From contig JASLBO010000083.1 in the NCBI GenBank assembly GCA_030146605.1, forward strand, positions 1 through 7,751: DNA of 7,751 nucleotides. The letters run 5' to 3'. A model generated the notes under the pieces. That model ran no database searches and had not been told where the DNA came from. It worked only from the letters and a program-made list of their open reading frames with translations. Positions 6,092 to 7,751 of this stretch are shown here, in pieces; position 1 is the stretch's first letter, and each line of letters opens with the position of its first letter. Made by a program: the position numbers and the translations under genes. The stretch is from Sphingomonas sp. (GTDB lineage Bacteria > Pseudomonadota > Alphaproteobacteria > Sphingomonadales > Sphingomonadaceae).

Positions 6092-6976
6092 ATGGACAGA
6101 CGTACATTTCTTTGGGCCAGCGGCTGCGCCGTCGCGGCGACATCGGTAGCCGCGAGCCCCGGTAAAATTGCCCCCCGGCGCTTCGGCCCCGAATTCCGCA
6201 AGGCGGCCCGCGCGGTCGAGCAGGCAAGCGGCGGCCGCCTCGGCCTCGCGGTGATCGACACCGGCTCGGGGGAGCGCTTCGGCTGGCGCGCCGGCGAACG
6301 CTTCCCGATGTGCAGCACGTTCAAGTTCGCGCTCGCGGCGACGGTGCTCAAACAGGTCGAGGCGAAGCGCGAGACGCTCGATCGCCGCATACAGGTGGCG
6401 GCAGGCGACATCGTCAGCAATTCGCCCTTTTGCGAGAAGCGCGTCGGCGGCACCGCCAGCGTCGGCGAACTCTGCCACGCCACGATCACGGTAAGTGACA
6501 ATGCCGCCGCGAACCTGCTGCTCCGCACGATCGGCGGCCCCGCCGGGTTCACGCGCCGGTTGCGCGCGTTCGGCGATCCGGTGACGCGGCTCGATCGCTG
6601 GGAAACCGAGATGAGCGAGGCCAGGCCCGGCGACGTGCGCGACACCACCTCGCCGCAGGCGATCGCCGATCTCACCCGCCAGCTGGTGCTCGGTCGCGCG
6701 CTGGCGCCGGCGGGTCGCGTTCAGCTTGCCGCGTGGATGAAGGACACCCGTACCAGCGCCACCAGTCTGCGCGCCGGGCTACCCAAAGACTGGGCGGTCG
6801 CCGACAAGACCGGATCGGGCGGCTTCGGCACAGACAATCTGGTGGGGGTGGTCTGGCCCACCGGCCGCGCGCCGCTGATCGTGGCGAGCTACCTCACCGG
6901 CAGCACATTGCCCTTCGAGGAGCGCCGCCCGCTGCACGCGCGCATCGGACGGGCGATCGTGGCGGCGATGGGCTGA
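6092..6976 (+). CDS. Class A serine beta-lactamase with a Tat signal
   Basis: Periplasmic enzyme that opens beta-lactam rings through an acyl-serine intermediate. The 294 residues start with a twin-arginine signal (RRTFL at 3-7, hydrophobic core, likely cleavage after about Ala21), so export is probably through Tat. The class A motifs are intact: S-T-F-K with Ser75 and Lys78 (Ambler 70 and 73), SDN at 135-137 (130-132), Glu171 (166) in the omega loop with the Arg169/Asp184 pair (164/179), and KTG at 239-241 (234-236) followed by SGG as in CTX-M. Cys74 (69) is present but position 238 is Gly, so the carbapenemase disulfide is missing. Position 170 is Ser rather than Asn, and position 105 is Asn rather than an aromatic residue. 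Position 244 is Asp; the Arg pair at 278-279 may supply the missing charge, as Arg276 does in CTX-M. No ampR-type regulator is adjacent. Spectrum is not predictable from this. Confidence 0.95.
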   Translation: MDRRTFLWASGCAVAATSVAASPGKIAPRRFGPEFRKAARAVEQASGGRLGLAVIDTGSGERFGWRAGERFPMCSTFKFALAATVLKQVEAKRETLDRRIQVAAGDIVSNSPFCEKRVGGTASVGELCHATITVSDNAAANLLLRTIGGPAGFTRRLRAFGDPVTRLDRWETEMSEARPGDVRDTTSPQAIADLTRQLVLGRALAPAGRVQLAAWMKDTRTSATSLRAGLPKDWAVADKTGSGGFGTDNLVGVVWPTGRAPLIVASYLTGSTLPFEERRPLHARIGRAIVAAMG

Positions 6977-6984
6977 CCGAAACA

Positions 6985-7138
6985 CCCCTCCCTGCGTGCA
7001 GGGAGGGGCTGGGGGTGGGTGCGCGCGTCTGCGCGCTCATAAAGAATCATCGGCCGTTGGCTCGAAGCGCCGGACGAGGCATCGAGCCTCGCCCAACGCT
7101 AGACCCACCCCTTGATCCCCTCCCTTTCAGGGAGGGGA
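6985..7138. repeat. Second-family inverted repeat between convergent genes, element 4
   Basis: Both ends carry a hairpin: CCCCTCCCTGC-GT-GCAGGGAGGGG (6985-7008) and TCCCCTCCCT-TTC-AGGGAGGGGA (7116-7138). Just inside each lies a facing copy of GGGGTGGGT / ACCCACCCC (near 7012-7020 and 7103-7111). The central 80 bases contain further small inverted repeats: GCGCGC-GTCT-GCGCGC (7021-7036), CGAGGC-ATCGA-GCCTCG (7075-7091), and CGTTGG / CCAACG enclosing the latter. It differs in sequence from elements 1-3. It fills the gap between the stop codons of the beta-lactamase and DUF3297 genes and is well placed to act as a two-way terminator. Confidence 0.75.
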
Positions 7139-7149
7139 GTATTACGGAA

Positions 7150-7431
7150 TCAGCCCTCGGCGTCTTCCGCCGGAGCTTCGCCCTCGCCCTCCGCGGGCCG
7201 CTCGAACCACGCCTCGACTTCGCCGGTCAGCTTGATCGTCAGCGGCTGGCCCTTGCGGTCCATTTTCTTGCCGAGCGCGACACGGATCCAGCCTTCGGAG
7301 ATGCTATACTCCTCGACGTCGCGGCGCTCGACGCCCTTGAAACGGATGCCGATACCGCGCTCCAGCAGCTCGCGCTGGAAATGGGGACTGTTCGGATTGA
7401 CCGAAAGGCGGTCGGGAGGCGTGTCACTCAT
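7150..7431 (-). CDS. DUF3297 family small protein
   Basis: A 93-residue protein matching the DUF3297 pattern as I remember it: an N-terminal DRLSVNPNSPHF, then GIGIRFKGVERRDVEEYSISEGWIRVALGKKMDRKGQPLTIKL, and a variable acidic tail (EGEGEAPAEDAEG). It has no signal peptide, membrane segment or catalytic motif, so it is probably cytoplasmic; function unknown. The middle looks like a small all-beta fold. The start codon is preceded by AAAGGG, a moderate ribosome binding site. It lies 15 bases downstream of the stop of the thioredoxin-reductase-like gene on the same strand, so the two are probably co-transcribed. Its 3' end faces the beta-lactamase gene across repeat element 4. Confidence 0.85.
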   Translation of the reverse strand: MSDTPPDRLSVNPNSPHFQRELLERGIGIRFKGVERRDVEEYSISEGWIRVALGKKMDRKGQPLTIKLTGEVEAWFERPAEGEGEAPAEDAEG

Positions 7432-7446
7432 GCCCGCCCTTTGCCG

Positions 7447-7751
7447 CTATTGCGCGACGCTTTCAAGATAACGGTGGATCGCCGAGACCACGACCGATCC
7501 CTCGCCCACGCCGGATGCGACGCGCTTGACCGATCCCGAGCGCACATCGCCGACCGCGAATATCCCCGGCGTCGACGAGCAGAAGAAGGTCTCGCCCGAG
7601 CCGGTGGTCACGAAGCCGGCCTTGTCGAGATCGATGCAGCCGTCGAGCCAGTCGGTGTTCGGCTGCGCCCCGATCATCACGAACAGCGCCCCCACTTCGT
7701 GTCGCTCGACTGCATTGCTCTGCCGGTTGGTCCAGCTGAGCGCCTTCAGAT
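7447..7751 (-). CDS. Thioredoxin-reductase-like FAD/NAD(P)H oxidoreductase, C-terminal part
   Basis: The last 100 codons of a pyridine nucleotide-disulfide oxidoreductase of the TrxB type; the gene continues beyond the window edge. Visible are the end of the NAD(P)H domain (EVGALFVMIGAQPNTDWL), a linker strand (DKAGFVTTG), and the second FAD-binding motif TPGIFAVGD (residues 60-68 of the visible part) followed by SVKRVASGVGEGSVVVSAIHRYL, which lines the flavin pocket. The redox-active CxxC would lie upstream and cannot be checked. The SVKRVAS-GEGS wording recalls the larger proteins in which a cyclic-nucleotide-binding domain is fused ahead of a TrxB module, rather than the short canonical TrxB, but that is memory-based inference. 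The stop is TAG at 7449-7447. DUF3297 follows 15 bases downstream, probably in the same operon. Confidence 0.9.
   Translation of the reverse strand, partial: LKALSWTNRQSNAVERHEVGALFVMIGAQPNTDWLDGCIDLDKAGFVTTGSGETFFCSSTPGIFAVGDVRSGSVKRVASGVGEGSVVVSAIHRYLESVAQ

Noticed and set aside
6092..6160. The beta-lactamase as a lipoprotein, from ASGC at residues 9-12.
   Set aside because: The Cys lies in the middle of the hydrophobic core of the Tat signal, too close to the N-terminus, and Ala instead of Leu at -3 is a poor lipobox.
5074..6675. A 533-codon open frame on the - strand.
   Set aside because: It crosses two confidently identified + strand genes and a repeat element, and its product has no recognisable motif.

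Overview
The window is GC-rich, densely coded DNA that reads like an alphaproteobacterial chromosome, most likely a sphingomonad. That assignment is inference. It rests on the GC bias, the long spurious ORFs this bias creates, a GAAC-N7-GAAC operator of the alphaproteobacterial LexA type, and families common in that group. No plasmid, phage or transposase gene is visible.

Layout. Six genes lie on the + strand: the 3' part of clpA (1-1383), ending in a strong hairpin; a secreted protein of unknown function (1530-2702); a LytS/YehU-type sensor kinase and its LytTR response regulator, overlapping by four bases (2909-4854); a PEP-mutase/isocitrate-lyase superfamily enzyme (5107-5856); and a class A beta-lactamase with a twin-arginine signal (6092-6976). 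Facing them on the - strand are a DUF3297 protein (7150-7431) and, 15 bases upstream of it, the 3' end of a thioredoxin-reductase-like flavoprotein (7447-7751). These last two are probably one transcript. No non-coding stretch exceeds 300 bases.

The most striking non-coding content is a set of long inverted repeats. Three related elements (2714-2845, 4863-4988, 5862-5990) fill successive gaps after the secreted protein, the response regulator and the PEP-mutase gene. Each is two facing arms of about 50 bases, and each arm holds two hairpins. The arms come in two types, A and B, and every element has one of each, which resembles paired REP/BIME units. A fourth element from a different repeat family (6985-7138) sits between the convergent beta-lactamase and DUF3297 genes.

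Functionally this is a mosaic of housekeeping and stress functions rather than one pathway: protein quality control (ClpA), a two-component switch, a possible SOS-controlled C-C/C-P bond enzyme, beta-lactam hydrolysis and thiol redox. I do not see a clear new multi-gene system. The best leads are the LexA-type box directly before the PEP-mutase gene, the heteromeric repeat elements, the Ser170/Asn105 active-site combination in the beta-lactamase, and a stem that could mask the kinase ribosome binding site.
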